A stretch of 64,000 nucleotides of DNA from Enterobacter hormaechei subsp. hoffmannii (GCF_001729745.1 NZ_CP017186.1:1674001-1738000); one strand, 5' to 3'; shown: positions 1 to 10,304, numbered from the stretch's first letter. The notes: generated from the sequence alone by a model not told the origin. Numbers and translations: made by a program.

Positions 1-91
1 TCATCAGCACATTCAGACCCGCCTGCGTAGCGTAATAACCGGCTGCAGATCCAACGGAGCCGCTTCCGATAATGATCAAATCGTATTTCAT
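1..91 (-). CDS. solA: N-methyl-L-tryptophan oxidase, N-terminal fragment
   Basis: Only the first 30 codons lie in the window; the gene runs off the left edge. The start is the ATG read leftward from position 91. The N-terminus [20 protein letters not shown] is a textbook FAD-binding Rossmann motif (GxGxxG) and matches the start of E. coli SolA, a flavoprotein that oxidatively demethylates N-methyl-tryptophan and sarcosine-like substrates. Placement next to bssS and dinI is the same as in E. coli, which supports the call. Nothing can be said about the catalytic domain, which is outside the window. Confidence 0.85.
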   Translation of the reverse strand, partial: MKYDLIIIGSGSVGSAAGYYATQAGLNVLM

Positions 92-104
92 AGGCTTCTC
101 TTTA

Positions 105-119
105 CTAACGCTTTGTTAG
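105..119. promoter_or_regulatory. Small inverted repeat upstream of solA
   Basis: CTAAC-N5-GTTAG is a perfect 5-bp inverted repeat about 14 bases upstream of the solA start codon, inside what would be its leader or core promoter. It could be an operator or a minor hairpin. No known regulator motif is recognised, so this is only a note. Confidence 0.2.
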
Positions 120-154
120 CAGAGTAATTAACTATGTGGGCTTATACAAGAGCG

Positions 155-182
155 AAATAAATAAGGCACCGCGAGGGTGCCT
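155..182 (-). terminator. Rho-independent terminator of bssS
   Basis: Read leftward, a 7-bp stem (AGGCACC/GGTGCCT, 5-nt loop) is followed by TATTTATTT. It lies about 25 bases beyond the bssS stop codon, so it most likely ends the bssS transcript before solA. Confidence 0.75.
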
Positions 183-205
183 GTTGAGTGAAAAGGGGCA
201 TAAGG

Positions 206-460
206 TCAATGCCGTTTATACTCATTTTCCTGGTAGTCGCCAGATTCTATTTTTGCGATGCCTGCTTCCAAAATAGAAATAAACTGACGGGCGACGTCTG
301 TTGTAAGCCACAGCGTCTGTCCAACTTCCGCTTCGTCACGGTTTAGCTGATTCGGGGTCTGGTAGTGCAAACGCAGCATCAGCGCATCGTAGCTGTCTAC
401 GGTGCTGATATCCCAGCCAACGAGTGGATGGGTCTGGATGACTTCATTATTCTTTTCCAT
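206..460 (-). CDS. bssS: Biofilm regulator BssS
   Basis: An 84-residue protein, the normal length for BssS (YceP), and nearly identical along its length to the E. coli protein. BssS is a small soluble protein reported to affect biofilm formation through indole and AI-2 signalling; its molecular mechanism is not known and no catalytic motif is visible. The ATG at 460 is preceded by the strong ribosome site AAGGGGG. A TATACT-like -10 sequence is seen on the minus strand at 533-538, giving a leader of roughly 65 nt. Stands alone between solA and dinI, with its own terminator. Confidence 0.9.
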   Translation of the reverse strand: MEKNNEVIQTHPLVGWDISTVDSYDALMLRLHYQTPNQLNRDEAEVGQTLWLTTDVARQFISILEAGIAKIESGDYQENEYKRH

Positions 461-602
461 TATAACCCCCTTAATGCGTGTTAGAAGACAACGACTTTGA
501 GGTTCAATGCATGTTTTTCTGAAAGCTTTTTCAGTATATCAATTAATAAGGGTTCCGCAGGAAAAAATAAACGGGTAGCAACACATTTTTCTGCTTTTTA
601 GG

Positions 603-616
603 ATTGTTCGAACAAT
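603..616. promoter_or_regulatory. Perfect 14-bp palindrome between bssS and dinI
   Basis: ATTGTTCGAACAAT is an uninterrupted palindrome in the AT-rich gap between the dinI terminator and the bssS promoter region, roughly 65 bases upstream of the proposed bssS -10. Such symmetry without a loop suits a dimeric DNA-binding protein better than an RNA hairpin. The cognate regulator is not recognised. Confidence 0.3.
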
Positions 617-685
617 AAAACGTCATCTTGTTCACGATTTTCTAAGAAGATACTGAAATATTTTGAACTTCCAGGAGACGAAACG

Positions 686-708
686 AAAAAAAGCCGGGGC
701 GACCCGGC
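686..708 (-). terminator. Rho-independent terminator of dinI
   Basis: On the minus strand GCCGGG-tcgc-CCCGGC is followed directly by seven T residues, 25-50 bases past the dinI stop codon. A classic intrinsic terminator. Confidence 0.9.
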
Positions 709-734
709 AAAAAAACACAATGAGGGAGCAAATT

Positions 735-980
735 TTAATCAGTGATAAACCAGTCGTCGGCGCTTTCCCATGTTTCCTGCAAAATTTCGCTGATGCGGTC
801 TTTGTCTTCTTTCGCGCCGCCAATGACGGAAAGATGGTTTGCTGTCGCATAACGTACCGTTATGGCGCCATCGTTTTCAGGAAAAGTGCTGTTAATACGT
901 CGGGATAGCTCACCCGCCAGAGCGTCGAGTGCGCCAGCAGGCAGGACGGTGGTTTTGGCAATGGTGACTTCAATACGCAT
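735..980 (-). CDS. dinI: DNA damage-inducible protein DinI
   Basis: An 81-residue SOS protein that binds RecA filaments and tunes their co-protease activity. The start chosen is the ATG at 980 (MRIEVTIAKT), which has GGGGGC just upstream and gives exactly the E. coli length. A reading frame 19 codons longer exists, but it would begin inside the promoter and LexA box. The acidic C-terminus (ESADDWFITD), which mimics DNA when it docks on RecA, is conserved. The gene is monocistronic: its own LexA-repressed promoter lies upstream and a strong terminator downstream. Confidence 0.95.
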   Translation of the reverse strand: MRIEVTIAKTTVLPAGALDALAGELSRRINSTFPENDGAITVRYATANHLSVIGGAKEDKDRISEILQETWESADDWFITD

Positions 981-999
981 AAATGCCCCCTGTGTAATA

Positions 1000-1019
1000 T
1001 ACTGTTTATTTATACAGTT
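1000..1019. promoter_or_regulatory. LexA operator (SOS box) of dinI
   Basis: TACTGTTTATTTATACAGTT matches the LexA consensus CTGT-N8-ACAG with an AT-rich centre and flanking TA. It covers the -10 element of the dinI promoter, so bound LexA should block RNA polymerase directly. Confidence 0.93.
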
Positions 1020-1037
1020 ATATTGGCGGTTTGACAA
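1009..1037 (-). promoter_or_regulatory. Sigma-70 promoter of dinI
   Basis: Read leftward: TTGTCA (1032-1037), a 17-bp spacer, and TATAAA (1009-1014). This near-consensus promoter lies with its -10 box inside the LexA operator, as expected for a tightly repressed SOS gene. Confidence 0.8.
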
Positions 1038-1055
1038 CAGGGGGATGACAATTTT

Positions 1056-2102
1056 TTAGCTTTTTACCGTCCAGCTTACGGTTTCACCGGCCAGGAAGGG
1101 GATCAGCGTATCGTCGGTGAGCTCAATCGACGCTTCAACCTGGCTTTCTTTGCGCTCCAGCTCAATGAACGTGTCATTAACCGGCAGACCGTAGAAACGC
1201 GGGCCGTTAAGGGAGCAGAAGGCTTCGAAATGGCCTAACGCGTTCATCTCGTCAAAGACGGTTGCGTAACTTGCCAGGGCGGTCGGGGCGTTAAAGCAGC
1301 CTGCACAACCGCAGCTAGCCTCTTTTCGGTGACGGGCATGCGGGGCGGAATCCGTGCCGAGGAACGCGCGCGGGAAGCCGCTGGCGACCAGTTCACGTAG
1401 CGCCTGCTGGTGGATATTGCGCTTGAGGATCGGCAGACAATACAGATGTGGGCGAACGCCACCCACCAGCATGTGGTTACGGTTAAACATCAGGTGCTGC
1501 GGGGTGATGGTGGCGGCAATCAATTCGTTTCCATCCCGGACATACTCTGCGGCATCTTTGGTCGTAATGTGTTCAAACACTACCTTCAGCCCAGGAAGAC
1601 GCTGGCGCAGCGGCTCCATGACCGTTTCGATAAAACGCGCTTCGCGATCGAAAATATCAATGTCAGCGTGGGTCACTTCCCCGTGCACCAGCAGTGGCAT
1701 TCCCAGTTTTTGCATACGCTCCAGAACGGGCATGATGGCGTCAATGCTCGTCACCCCATGGCTGGAGTTGGTGGTGGCGTTTGCCGGGTAGAGCTTCGCG
1801 GCGGTGAACACACCTTCGTTAAATCCGCGCTCAACCTCATTGGGATCCAGCGAGTCCGTCAGGTAGCAGGTCATCAACGGAGTAAAATCGTGCCCGGCCG
1901 GAACGGCGTCAAGGATACGCTGGCGATAGGCGATCGCGGCCTCGACGGTGGTGACTGGCGGAACCAGGTTAGGCATAACAATCGCACGGCCATAAATTTC
2001 GCTGGTATACGGCACGACGGTTTTCAGCATGTCGCCATCACGAAGATGGATATGCCAGTCGTCTGGGCGGCGGATTTTGAGAACCTGGGATTGTACAGTC
2101 AT
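1056..2102 (-). CDS. pyrC: Dihydroorotase
   Basis: A zinc amidohydrolase catalysing ring closure of carbamoyl-aspartate to dihydroorotate, the third step of pyrimidine synthesis. It has 348 residues, the normal class-II dimeric PyrC length. The metal ligands are all visible: HIH near residues 17-19, the carboxylated lysine in [15 protein letters not shown], histidines in LLVHGEV and VFEHIT, and the catalytic aspartate in LGTDSAPH. The start at 2102 follows GGAG; a reading frame 18 codons longer is not supported by homology. A PurR-type operator lies about 65 bases upstream. In E. coli a CTP-dependent transcription start switch also controls this gene, but I cannot show it here. Confidence 0.96.
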   Translation of the reverse strand: MTVQSQVLKIRRPDDWHIHLRDGDMLKTVVPYTSEIYGRAIVMPNLVPPVTTVEAAIAYRQRILDAVPAGHDFTPLMTCYLTDSLDPNEVERGFNEGVFTAAKLYPANATTNSSHGVTSIDAIMPVLERMQKLGMPLLVHGEVTHADIDIFDREARFIETVMEPLRQRLPGLKVVFEHITTKDAAEYVRDGNELIAATITPQHLMFNRNHMLVGGVRPHLYCLPILKRNIHQQALRELVASGFPRAFLGTDSAPHARHRKEASCGCAGCFNAPTALASYATVFDEMNALGHFEAFCSLNGPRFYGLPVNDTFIELERKESQVEASIELTDDTLIPFLAGETVSWTVKS

Positions 2103-2165
2103 GGAAGCTCCGGCTTGAAAGGGATCAGTCATAAGATGGCTGTTTTTGCCGGACACAAATCATAA

Positions 2166-2181
2166 GCGGAAACGTTTTCGT
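2166..2181. promoter_or_regulatory. PurR operator of pyrC
   Basis: On the minus strand ACGAAAACGTTTCCGC matches 13 of 16 positions of the PUR box ACGCAAACGTTTGCGT, including the central AAACGTTT. E. coli pyrC is a known PurR target with its site in the same place, so purine status probably modulates this gene here too. Confidence 0.8.
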
Positions 2182-2198
2182 TTGCACACTATTCCGTT

Positions 2199-2224
2199 AA
2201 AAAAAACGGGCGCCTGAGCGCCCG
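2199..2224 (-). terminator. Rho-independent terminator of yceB
   Basis: On the minus strand CGGGCGC-tcag-GCGCCCG is followed by eight T residues, just after the yceB stop codon and before the pyrC promoter region. Confidence 0.9.
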
Positions 2225-2230
2225 GAGTAT

Positions 2231-2791
2231 TTAGTCGGTGAAAGGAATGATGATTTCACCCGGTTTCACCTCTATCCCTTTGGCATATTTTTTCGCCAGA
2301 GATTCGCCCTTACTCTTGTCTTCGCTCAGAACGTAGGCGGGCTGCTGGTTGAAATAGTTCTGTAACGACTGGTTGAGATAAGGCATCAGCGTTTGCAGCA
2401 CCGGTTTCATTTTATCCGGCGTGATGACCGCATCGACGATTTCCATCTCTTGCAGGAAAATTGCCCCTTTCTCTTTATTGAAGACCGGCAGCGCCTTGAG
2501 CTTCAGCTTGATATCCGCTTTCTGATTGCCGAAGAGCGAGGTCATGTCCAGGCTGGCATCGCCGGACAGGGTGACTTTGTTAGGCTCCTCGCGCCCAATC
2601 TGGCTGGCGAGATTCGTCAGGACGATATGTGCATCCGCAAGGCCGGGCACGCCGATATCTTTTGAAAAGTTATTATGTTTTTCCAGCGCCTGATTAATTT
2701 CCTGCTCACTGACGGTGTACTGCGTAAGCTGGTTACATCCCACCAGCAGCCCACTGACAATTAACGCAGCGGCAATAACGATCTTTTTCAT
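2231..2791 (-). CDS. yceB: Lipoprotein YceB (DUF1439 family)
   Basis: A 186-residue outer-membrane-type lipoprotein. The N-terminus MKKIVIAAALIVSGLLVGC is a type II signal peptide with lipobox LVGC and Cys19 as the lipidated residue, followed by Asn rather than Asp at +2, which predicts outer-membrane sorting by Lol. The rest is the DUF1439 domain, a lipid-binding-like fold of unknown role. The start is at 2791, preceded by AGGAACACC; a frame five codons longer exists but lacks a ribosome site. In K-12 the upstream neighbour is grxB, but here only 120 bases separate yceB from the end of mdtH. Confidence 0.93.
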   Translation of the reverse strand: MKKIVIAAALIVSGLLVGCNQLTQYTVSEQEINQALEKHNNFSKDIGVPGLADAHIVLTNLASQIGREEPNKVTLSGDASLDMTSLFGNQKADIKLKLKALPVFNKEKGAIFLQEMEIVDAVITPDKMKPVLQTLMPYLNQSLQNYFNQQPAYVLSEDKSKGESLAKKYAKGIEVKPGEIIIPFTD

Positions 2792-2911
2792 GGTGTTCCT
2801 CAACATAAAATCGGCGCATCTGTCCTGATACGCCAGTATGTCAGGGTGATCCTGGAGAAACCAGCAGAAAAAACTGATAGTGAAGGGAGGTAAATATCCT
2901 CCCCCAGAAGG

Positions 2912-4120
2912 TCAGGCGCCAGGCTCCAGCATCCCGCGGGTGCTGCGTTTATCACTGAACTGCCACCAGAGGGCAATCAGCGTCATAAAGCCGACCATAC
3001 CGAGCATGACCCACGGCAGCTCCGGCTGATGGAGCGCTTTTCCGGCATCAAACAGCCAGCCGCCACCGGTGTAACCCAGCGCGCCACCAAGCGCCAGTCC
3101 GAGACGGCTGAAGCCCATGTAGCTGCCACGGGCCCGGGCGTCGGCAAGTGACGCGCTCAGGGTTTCACGGGCCGGCTCGGCAATGATTGAGCCAATATAG
3201 AAGGTGCAAATCAGCATAAACAGCTGCTGGAGTGAGCTCACCAGGCCGATGGGCATCATGCTCAGCGTCATCAGCAACAGCCCGGCCATCAGACGGTGCT
3301 CAAGCCGGAAACGGCGCTCGCTCCACCGGGCAATCGGATAGAGCAGAGTCAGAGAAAGGCAGGCCTCAATGGCATACATCCATTTTACCGCCGCCGGCGT
3401 GCCGGCAATATCGTTAACCATAATCGGCAGCATCAGCATGACCTGCACGGCGAGCATGTAGTAGCCGGTCAACGTTAAAACATAGGTGACGAAGCGTTTA
3501 TCGCTCAGCACGCGGTCAAGCCCTTCCCGCACCGGCGCTTTTACCGTCGACAGCTTCCATGCAGGCAGAAACAGACCGTTAAACAGCGCGCAGAGAATAA
3601 ACAGCACCGCGCCGGTGGCGCAGACCAGGCGGAAATCGTATTGCAGCAGCCAGCTTCCCAGCAGGGCGCCCACTACCGCGCCAGCGCTGTCCTGCATCAT
3701 CAAAATTGAGAAGAAACGACCCCGGTGTTGCGGACGGATAAGCTTAACCACCAGCGCGGTACGCGGTGGGTCGAAAAGGGTGCCGCCAATCCCGGAAAGG
3801 AAACAGGAGAACCACAGCAGCCAGGGGTCATGAGCGATTGCCATCGTGGCGAATCCCGCCGCACGTAATAGCATGCCGGTGACGATCATCGGTTTCGCAC
3901 CAAAGCGGTCGGCTATTGCCCCGCCAAACACGCCAAGACCCTGTTGTACAAACTGGCGTAAGCCCAGCGCGATCCCGACCATTAGCGCCGCCCAGCCCAT
4001 TTGATCGACAAAACGAATCGATATAAGTGGAAAAACGACAAAAAAGCCGAGCACGACCAGCATGTTATCGACGAGCAGGAAATATTTACCCAGGCTCCTG
4101 GCCTGTGATACGCGGGACAT
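2912..4120 (-). CDS. mdtH: MFS multidrug efflux transporter MdtH
   Basis: A 402-residue drug:proton antiporter of the major facilitator family in the inner membrane, with about twelve membrane helices. The cytoplasmic loop 2-3 motif [12 protein letters not shown] is the MFS A-motif. E. coli MdtH gives low-level resistance to fluoroquinolones when overproduced; its natural substrate is unknown. The start [14 protein letters not shown] at 4120 follows GGAGGG; the same frame extends 88 codons further upstream, but that part has no homology and runs into the divergent rimJ gene. It is divergent from rimJ, as in E. coli. Confidence 0.94.
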   Translation of the reverse strand: MSRVSQARSLGKYFLLVDNMLVVLGFFVVFPLISIRFVDQMGWAALMVGIALGLRQFVQQGLGVFGGAIADRFGAKPMIVTGMLLRAAGFATMAIAHDPWLLWFSCFLSGIGGTLFDPPRTALVVKLIRPQHRGRFFSILMMQDSAGAVVGALLGSWLLQYDFRLVCATGAVLFILCALFNGLFLPAWKLSTVKAPVREGLDRVLSDKRFVTYVLTLTGYYMLAVQVMLMLPIMVNDIAGTPAAVKWMYAIEACLSLTLLYPIARWSERRFRLEHRLMAGLLLMTLSMMPIGLVSSLQQLFMLICTFYIGSIIAEPARETLSASLADARARGSYMGFSRLGLALGGALGYTGGGWLFDAGKALHQPELPWVMLGMVGFMTLIALWWQFSDKRSTRGMLEPGA

Positions 4121-4356
4121 TTTCCCTCCAGGGAAAATAAAAGGTGAGCACGCTAATATTCTGCGGTGTCGCCGCGCTTTTTCACATACCTGCTGGCGAC
4201 AATATTTTTTTATCAAAAAGGTGCTTTGATAGAGAGTTCTCATCGAAAAATGTGAAAAGCGATAAAAATGGTATGTCACTGTTTTCACAGAAGGCACAGG
4301 CGCAGGTATAGTAAAGCTAACAGGCAGAGCAGAAGCGACGGGAAGGAGTGGTATCG

Positions 4357-4941
4357 ATGTTTGGCTATCGCAGTAATGTGCCAAAAGTGCGTCTGACGAC
4401 GGACAGGCTGGTCGTTCGTCTGGTGCATGAGCGTGATGCCTGGCGTCTGGCGGATTATTACGCCGAGAATCGCCAGTTTTTAAAACCCTGGGAACCCGTT
4501 CGGGACGAGAGCCATTGCTACCCCTCTGGCTGGCAGGCGCGCCTCAGTATGATTGCGGAATTTCACAAACAGGGAAGTGCGTTTTATTTCGCGCTTCTCG
4601 ATCCGGAAGAGAAAGAGATCGTTGGCATTGCCAATTTTTCAAACGTAGTACGCGGGTCGTTTCACGCCTGCTATCTCGGGTATTCCATCGGCCAGAAATG
4701 GCAGGGGCAGGGGCTCATGTTTGAGGCGCTGACGGCGGCGATTCGCTACATGCAGCGCACGCAACATATCCATCGCATTATGGCGAACTACATGCCGCAC
4801 AATAAGCGCAGCGGCGATCTGCTGGCCCGCCTGGGGTTTGAGAAAGAGGGCTATGCCAAAGATTATCTGCTGATTGACGGCGAGTGGCGGGACCATGTCC
4901 TCACCGCGCTCACCACGCAGGAGTGGACCGCGGGTCGTTAA
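4357..4941 (+). CDS. rimJ: Ribosomal protein S5 alanine N-acetyltransferase
   Basis: A 194-residue GNAT-family enzyme that acetylates the N-terminal alanine of ribosomal protein S5 and in E. coli also takes part in 30S assembly and pap pilus regulation. The sequence matches E. coli RimJ over its entire length. The acetyl-CoA-binding segment ([15 protein letters not shown]) and the conserved [17 protein letters not shown] motif near the C-terminus are visible. The ATG at 4357 is chosen because GGAAGGAG sits eight bases upstream and the length equals E. coli. It starts a rightward cluster with yceH (9-base gap) and mviM. Confidence 0.95.
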   Translation: MFGYRSNVPKVRLTTDRLVVRLVHERDAWRLADYYAENRQFLKPWEPVRDESHCYPSGWQARLSMIAEFHKQGSAFYFALLDPEEKEIVGIANFSNVVRGSFHACYLGYSIGQKWQGQGLMFEALTAAIRYMQRTQHIHRIMANYMPHNKRSGDLLARLGFEKEGYAKDYLLIDGEWRDHVLTALTTQEWTAGR

Positions 4942-4950
4942 GGAGAAAAG

Positions 4951-5601
4951 ATGAAATATCAGTTAAATGGCGCCGAAGCGCGCGTGATTGGCTGCCTGCT
5001 GGAAAAGCAGGTTACGACGCCGGAACAGTATCCTCTTTCCGTGAATGCCGTCACGATGGCCTGCAACCAAAAGACGAACCGTGAGCCGGTGATGAACCTT
5101 GGCGAGTACGAGGTGCAGGATATCCTTGATGAGCTGGTGAAGCGCCACTACCTGCGCACCGTCAGCGGCTTCGGTAATCGCGTCACTAAATATGAACAGC
5201 GCTTTTGTAATTCCGAATTTGGCGATTTAAAACTCAGCGCCGCAGAAGTGGCGGTTATCACCACGCTGCTGCTGCGCGGGGCGCAGACGCCGGGTGAACT
5301 GCGCACACGCGCCTCCCGCATGCATGAGTTTCAGGATATGCAGGACGTTGAACAGACGCTGGAGGGATTAGCCTCACGCGAGGACGGTCCTTACGTGGTG
5401 CGTCTGGCCCGCGAGCCGGGCAAGCGTGAAAGCCGCTACATGCACCTGTTTAGCGGCGACGTGGAGTCCTCTACGCTTGCCGTCGAATCCGACACGCCAG
5501 CATCAAACGACAGCCTGACTGCGCGCGTGGCAGCCCTGGAAGACGAGGTTGCCGGGCTGAAGCAGCGTCTGGATGCTTTACTCGCACACCTGGGAGATTA
5601 A
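4951..5601 (+). CDS. yceH: YceH, UPF0502/DUF480 winged-helix protein
   Basis: A 216-residue protein of the DUF480 family, whose known structure is a tandem winged-helix fold; the function is unknown. Conserved stretches include [29 protein letters not shown] and [14 protein letters not shown]. The C-terminal 30 residues ([19 protein letters not shown]) form a heptad coiled coil, probably for dimerisation. AAGGAG stands seven bases before the ATG. The gene is squeezed between rimJ and mviM and is almost certainly co-transcribed with both. Confidence 0.9.
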   Translation: MKYQLNGAEARVIGCLLEKQVTTPEQYPLSVNAVTMACNQKTNREPVMNLGEYEVQDILDELVKRHYLRTVSGFGNRVTKYEQRFCNSEFGDLKLSAAEVAVITTLLLRGAQTPGELRTRASRMHEFQDMQDVEQTLEGLASREDGPYVVRLAREPGKRESRYMHLFSGDVESSTLAVESDTPASNDSLTARVAALEDEVAGLKQRLDALLAHLGD

Positions 5602-5603
5602 CC

Positions 5604-6527
5604 GTGACTACATTACGCATTGGAGTGGTGGGGCTGGGCGGGATTGCGCAAAAAGCCTGGCTGCCCGTTTTAGGCGCCGCGTCAGACTGGACGCTGCAAG
5701 GGGCGTGGTCGCCCACTCGCGAGAAAGCAGAGCGCATCTGCAAAACCTGGCGCATCCCTTATGCTGGCTCACTCCAGGATTTAGCCCGTGAATGTGATGC
5801 GGTATTTGTGCATACCTCAACCGCGACGCACTTCCAGGTGGTGAGCGAGTTGCTGAACGCAGGCGTTCACGTCTGCGTTGATAAGCCTCTGGCGGAAAAT
5901 GTGCAGGATGCTGAACGACTGATTGAGCTGGCCGCGCGTAAAAAGCTGACGCTGATGGTCGGCTTCAACCGCCGTTTTGCGCCGCTCTATCAGAAGCTTA
6001 AAGCGCAGTCCGGCTCGTTTGCCTCTCTGCGTATGGATAAGCACCGTACCGACAGCGTGGGGCCGAACGATCTGCGGTTCACGCTGCTGGATGATTATCT
6101 CCACGTCGTGGATACGGCCCTGTGGCTGAGTAACGGAAAAGCCCAGCTGCAAAGCGGCACGCTGCTGACCAACGAGCAGGGTGAAATGGTTTACGCCGAA
6201 CATCATTTTGCCGTTGAGCATTTACAGGTGACGACCAGCATGCATCGTCGGGCGGGCAGCCAGCGCGAGTCCGTGCAGGCTGTTACGGATGGCGCGCTGT
6301 ATGACGTCACCGATATGCGAGAGTGGCGGGAAGAGAAGGGCAATGGCGTGCTCGCGTTACCCGTTCCCGGCTGGCAGAGCGCCCTGGAGCAGCGTGGCTT
6401 TGTGGGCTGCGCGCGTCACTTCATTACCTGCGTGCAGAATCAGACGGTTCCTGAAACGTCCGGGGAGCAGGCCATTCTGGCGCAGCGCATCGTGGAACGA
6501 CTCTGGCGCGAAGCGATGTCGGAATAA
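5604..6527 (+). CDS. mviM: Gfo/Idh/MocA-family oxidoreductase MviM
   Basis: A 307-residue NAD(P)-dependent oxidoreductase of the Gfo/Idh/MocA family (also called YceM); its substrate is not known. The N-terminal Rossmann motif VVGLGGIAQKAW and the cofactor-loop motif VDKPLAENV, where family members have EKP, are present. The start is GTG at 5604, two bases after the yceH stop, with GGGAGAT as ribosome site, which makes translational coupling with yceH likely. The name mviM reflects its place upstream of mviN (murJ) in Salmonella; there is no evidence of a shared pathway. Confidence 0.9.
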   Translation: MTTLRIGVVGLGGIAQKAWLPVLGAASDWTLQGAWSPTREKAERICKTWRIPYAGSLQDLARECDAVFVHTSTATHFQVVSELLNAGVHVCVDKPLAENVQDAERLIELAARKKLTLMVGFNRRFAPLYQKLKAQSGSFASLRMDKHRTDSVGPNDLRFTLLDDYLHVVDTALWLSNGKAQLQSGTLLTNEQGEMVYAEHHFAVEHLQVTTSMHRRAGSQRESVQAVTDGALYDVTDMREWREEKGNGVLALPVPGWQSALEQRGFVGCARHFITCVQNQTVPETSGEQAILAQRIVERLWREAMSE

Positions 6528-6572
6528 CTCGCTGTAACATCTGCCGATAGTAATTCGTTAAAATCCGGTTAG

Positions 6573-8192
<1,620 letters not shown>

Positions 8193-8196
8193 ACGC

Positions 8197-8226
8197 CAAA
8201 AGGGGAGTCACCAGAAGGTGCTCCCC
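8197..8226 (-). terminator. Terminator between murJ and flgN
   Basis: GGGGAG-t-CACC / GGTG-CTCCCC with an AGAA loop. Read leftward the hairpin is followed by TTTTGGCG, so it primarily ends the flgAMN transcript. Read rightward no T-run follows, but the hairpin may also protect the murJ mRNA end. Confidence 0.7.
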
Positions 8227-8250
8227 GCTTCATGACATGCCGCTAGTGCG

Positions 8251-8676
8251 TCAAATCGAAATCTTTTTCCCGCCCGTGATACGTGCCGTGGCCGTTTGAC
8301 CATCCGCACCGTACAGCCCCGGCTCTTTATAGGGCTTTAACACCTCAAGCGCCTGCTGATTACGGATAATCTGACCTTCCAGCAGCCAGCCGTTATGCTG
8401 GTTGAGATCGCGAAGATGCTGGGTTTTTTCTGTAATGGTCTGCCAGCGTTCGTTGATCTCATCATTGGCGCTGCGTTTCGTGTCTTGCTCAGCGCGTCGC
8501 TGTTTTTCCAGATAATCCAGGGTCGCCAGCAGCGAGCTTTTATCTTCAGTAATGCGTTGCAACGCGCTGCCGTTGATTTGACCAGAAGAGAGGTGGTGCT
8601 GTTCTGCGTCCATCACCGTTTTCAGGTCGTTCAGGACCACCGTCATCTGATCCAGTATTTCTGACAGTCGACTCAT
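8251..8676 (-). CDS. flgN: Flagellar export chaperone FlgN
   Basis: A 141-residue cytoplasmic chaperone that keeps the hook-filament junction proteins FlgK and FlgL unfolded and delivers them to the type III export gate. The all-helical sequence, the N-terminus MSRLSEILDQM and the C-terminus ending GGKKISI match E. coli FlgN (138 residues), with a small insertion in the middle. It follows flgM with a 4-base gap, and is thus in the flgMN transcript driven by the sigma-28 promoter at 9035-9061 as well as by read-through from flgA. Confidence 0.93.
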   Translation of the reverse strand: MSRLSEILDQMTVVLNDLKTVMDAEQHHLSSGQINGSALQRITEDKSSLLATLDYLEKQRRAEQDTKRSANDEINERWQTITEKTQHLRDLNQHNGWLLEGQIIRNQQALEVLKPYKEPGLYGADGQTATARITGGKKISI

Positions 8677-8680
8677 ACGG

Positions 8681-8974
8681 TTAGTTACTCTGGAGGAAAC
8701 TCTGTGCGTCCTGAATCAGCGCATCAGCGATTTTGCTGGTATCCATTTTCAGTTCGCCGTTACGGATAGCCGTTTTCAGCGCTTCAACTCGTTCCATGTT
8801 GATATCGCTGCTGCCTGGCTGCATCAGCTTCGACTGCGCATCGCTCAGCGTGACGCTGGTGCTGTTAGCCGTCGAGGTTTTTTCCAGACGCGTTTTTTGC
8901 GGGGCAGCCTCATTCGTTTCGCGAGGTTGTACAGTGCTAACCGGCTTCAGGGCTGATGTACGATCAATGCTCAT
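8681..8974 (-). CDS. flgM: Anti-sigma-28 factor FlgM
   Basis: A 97-residue protein that binds and inhibits FliA (sigma-28) until hook completion, when it is exported. The sequence starts [15 protein letters not shown] as in E. coli. The disordered N-terminal half (needed for export) and the C-terminal sigma-binding half ([19 protein letters not shown]) are both intact. The ribosome site GAGGACAAC precedes the ATG. It is controlled from its own sigma-28 promoter, giving a negative feedback loop on late flagellar genes. Confidence 0.95.
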   Translation of the reverse strand: MSIDRTSALKPVSTVQPRETNEAAPQKTRLEKTSTANSTSVTLSDAQSKLMQPGSSDINMERVEALKTAIRNGELKMDTSKIADALIQDAQSFLQSN

Positions 8975-9034
8975 AGTGTTGTCCTCATCGAGGGTTCGCG
9001 GCGTTTGCGCCTGACATCATCATTTGTTGAATAT

Positions 9035-9061
9035 TTATCGGCAGTCGCCGCGAAATCTTTA
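9035..9061 (-). promoter_or_regulatory. Sigma-28 (FliA) promoter of flgMN
   Basis: Read leftward: TAAAGATT, an 11-base spacer, GCCGATAA. This matches the FliA consensus TAAAGTTT-N11-GCCGATAA at nearly every position. It is located between the flgA stop and the flgM start, so late flagellar sigma factor activity raises synthesis of its own inhibitor. Confidence 0.9.
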
Positions 9062-9067
9062 AAAAGA

Positions 9068-9727
9068 TTACAGGTTAATCAGAATATTCCCATCAGGACC
9101 GACCGTGCCGCTGACCACCTGGCCTGAGGACATTCTGACCCGGGCATTTTGCGCCACTGCGGCATTATTCAGCGCTTTTCCTTCACTGTTGATACTAAAG
9201 CCTTCGCCATTGGCGACCACCATCACCTGTTGTCCCGCCTTCACCCGCCACGCCTGGCGCAGCATAGAGAGCTGTATCGCCTGTCCAGGGGCGACATCGC
9301 GCAGGCTGACCGCCTCCTGAGCCTGGTTAATATCCAGCATCGTCCGCGGTGGAAGCTGATCCAGACGGCCTCGCTTCAGCGTTACGCTGTCTGGTTGCAG
9401 CAGGCTGCCCCGGGGAATGGGAACGGCGGCGACAACATAATTGCCTGTCGCCTGAACCGCAACCTGTAAATAACGTTTTTCGTTGGCGCAACGCGCCAGC
9501 ACATTCACGTTGCCCCATAATCGGGTGCTGCCGGTCACGCTAAATGACGGGGCTTCGCAGGAAGGGTAAAGGTTAGGCGGGGTGCGTACGGTCACGCGTA
9601 CGTCATCGCTGAAACCGGCCAGCTTCTGCGCAAAGAATGCATTGAGCTGGTTCTCTAACCCCTCAGCCTGCACAAGAGGGCTCAAAAGCAGCAGGGTCGC
9701 CGCAAGGCCACGTTTAAAAGTCCGCAT
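9068..9727 (-). CDS. flgA: Flagellar P-ring assembly chaperone FlgA
   Basis: A periplasmic chaperone for assembly of the FlgI P-ring, 219 residues from the ATG at 9727. A Sec signal peptide (MRTFKRGLAATLLLLSPLVQA) is followed by the mature domain with a SAF-like C-terminal half (GNYVVAAVPIPRGSLLQPD...). The start at 9727 is preferred over one five codons upstream because it gives the E. coli and Salmonella length and a proper signal peptide; GGAAC precedes it. It is transcribed leftward from the FlhDC-controlled region shared with flgB. Confidence 0.92.
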   Translation of the reverse strand: MRTFKRGLAATLLLLSPLVQAEGLENQLNAFFAQKLAGFSDDVRVTVRTPPNLYPSCEAPSFSVTGSTRLWGNVNVLARCANEKRYLQVAVQATGNYVVAAVPIPRGSLLQPDSVTLKRGRLDQLPPRTMLDINQAQEAVSLRDVAPGQAIQLSMLRQAWRVKAGQQVMVVANGEGFSINSEGKALNNAAVAQNARVRMSSGQVVSGTVGPDGNILINL

Positions 9728-9781
9728 CGCACGTTCCACCATGTCCAGAATTAAGCAAATTCTACCCGCAGTGGTTTTCCA

Positions 9782-9826
9782 TCAACGCAACAAATAGCGA
9801 CGCATTTTGCGCTTATTCCGTCGATA
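9782..9826. promoter_or_regulatory. FlhD4C2 binding site between flgA and flgB
   Basis: TCAACGCAACAAATAGCG (9782-9799) fits the FlhDC half-site T-N-AAYGS-N3-AAATARCG perfectly. After a 10-base spacer an inverted, weaker half-site (9810-9826) follows. This is the class-2 activator site expected for the divergent flgAMN and flgBCDEFGHIJ operons. Confidence 0.8.
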
Positions 9827-9884
9827 GGGGAGACGGGGTGAGATTTAAGCTGTGAACTGAAATTTTCTCATCAGCGGAGGAGAC

Positions 9885-10301
9885 ATGCTCGATAAACTCG
9901 ACGCCGCGTTACGTTTTCAGCAGGAAGCGCTCAACTTACGCGCCCAGCGGCAGGAAATTTTAGCCGCCAATATCGCCAACGCGGACACCCCCGGGTATCA
10001 GGCGCGCGATATTGATTTTTCCAGTGAACTCAAAAAAGTGATGGAGCGTGGACGTGCCGAAGGGACGGGTGTCTCACTTGCCCTGACATCCTCACGGCAT
10101 ATTCCCGCTCAGGCGATGACCGCGCCAACAACTGACTTACTTTATCGTGTCCCCGATCAGCCCTCGCTTGACGGCAATACCGTCGACATGGACCGGGAGC
10201 GCACACAGTTTGCCGATAACAGCCTGCAATACCAGACAGGCCTGACGCTACTCGGCGGGCAAATCAAAGGCATGATGACCGTCCTGCAGGGGGGCAATTA
10301 G
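9885..10301 (+). CDS. flgB: Flagellar proximal rod protein FlgB
   Basis: A 138-residue rod subunit, identical in length to E. coli FlgB. The conserved rod/hook N-terminal motif is present as [21 protein letters not shown]. It has no cleavable signal and is exported by the flagellar type III system. The ATG at 9885 follows GGAGGAG. First gene of the flgBCDEFGHIJ operon; the flgC start comes 3 bases after its stop. Confidence 0.95.
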   Translation: MLDKLDAALRFQQEALNLRAQRQEILAANIANADTPGYQARDIDFSSELKKVMERGRAEGTGVSLALTSSRHIPAQAMTAPTTDLLYRVPDQPSLDGNTVDMDRERTQFADNSLQYQTGLTLLGGQIKGMMTVLQGGN

Positions 10302-10304
10302 TAA

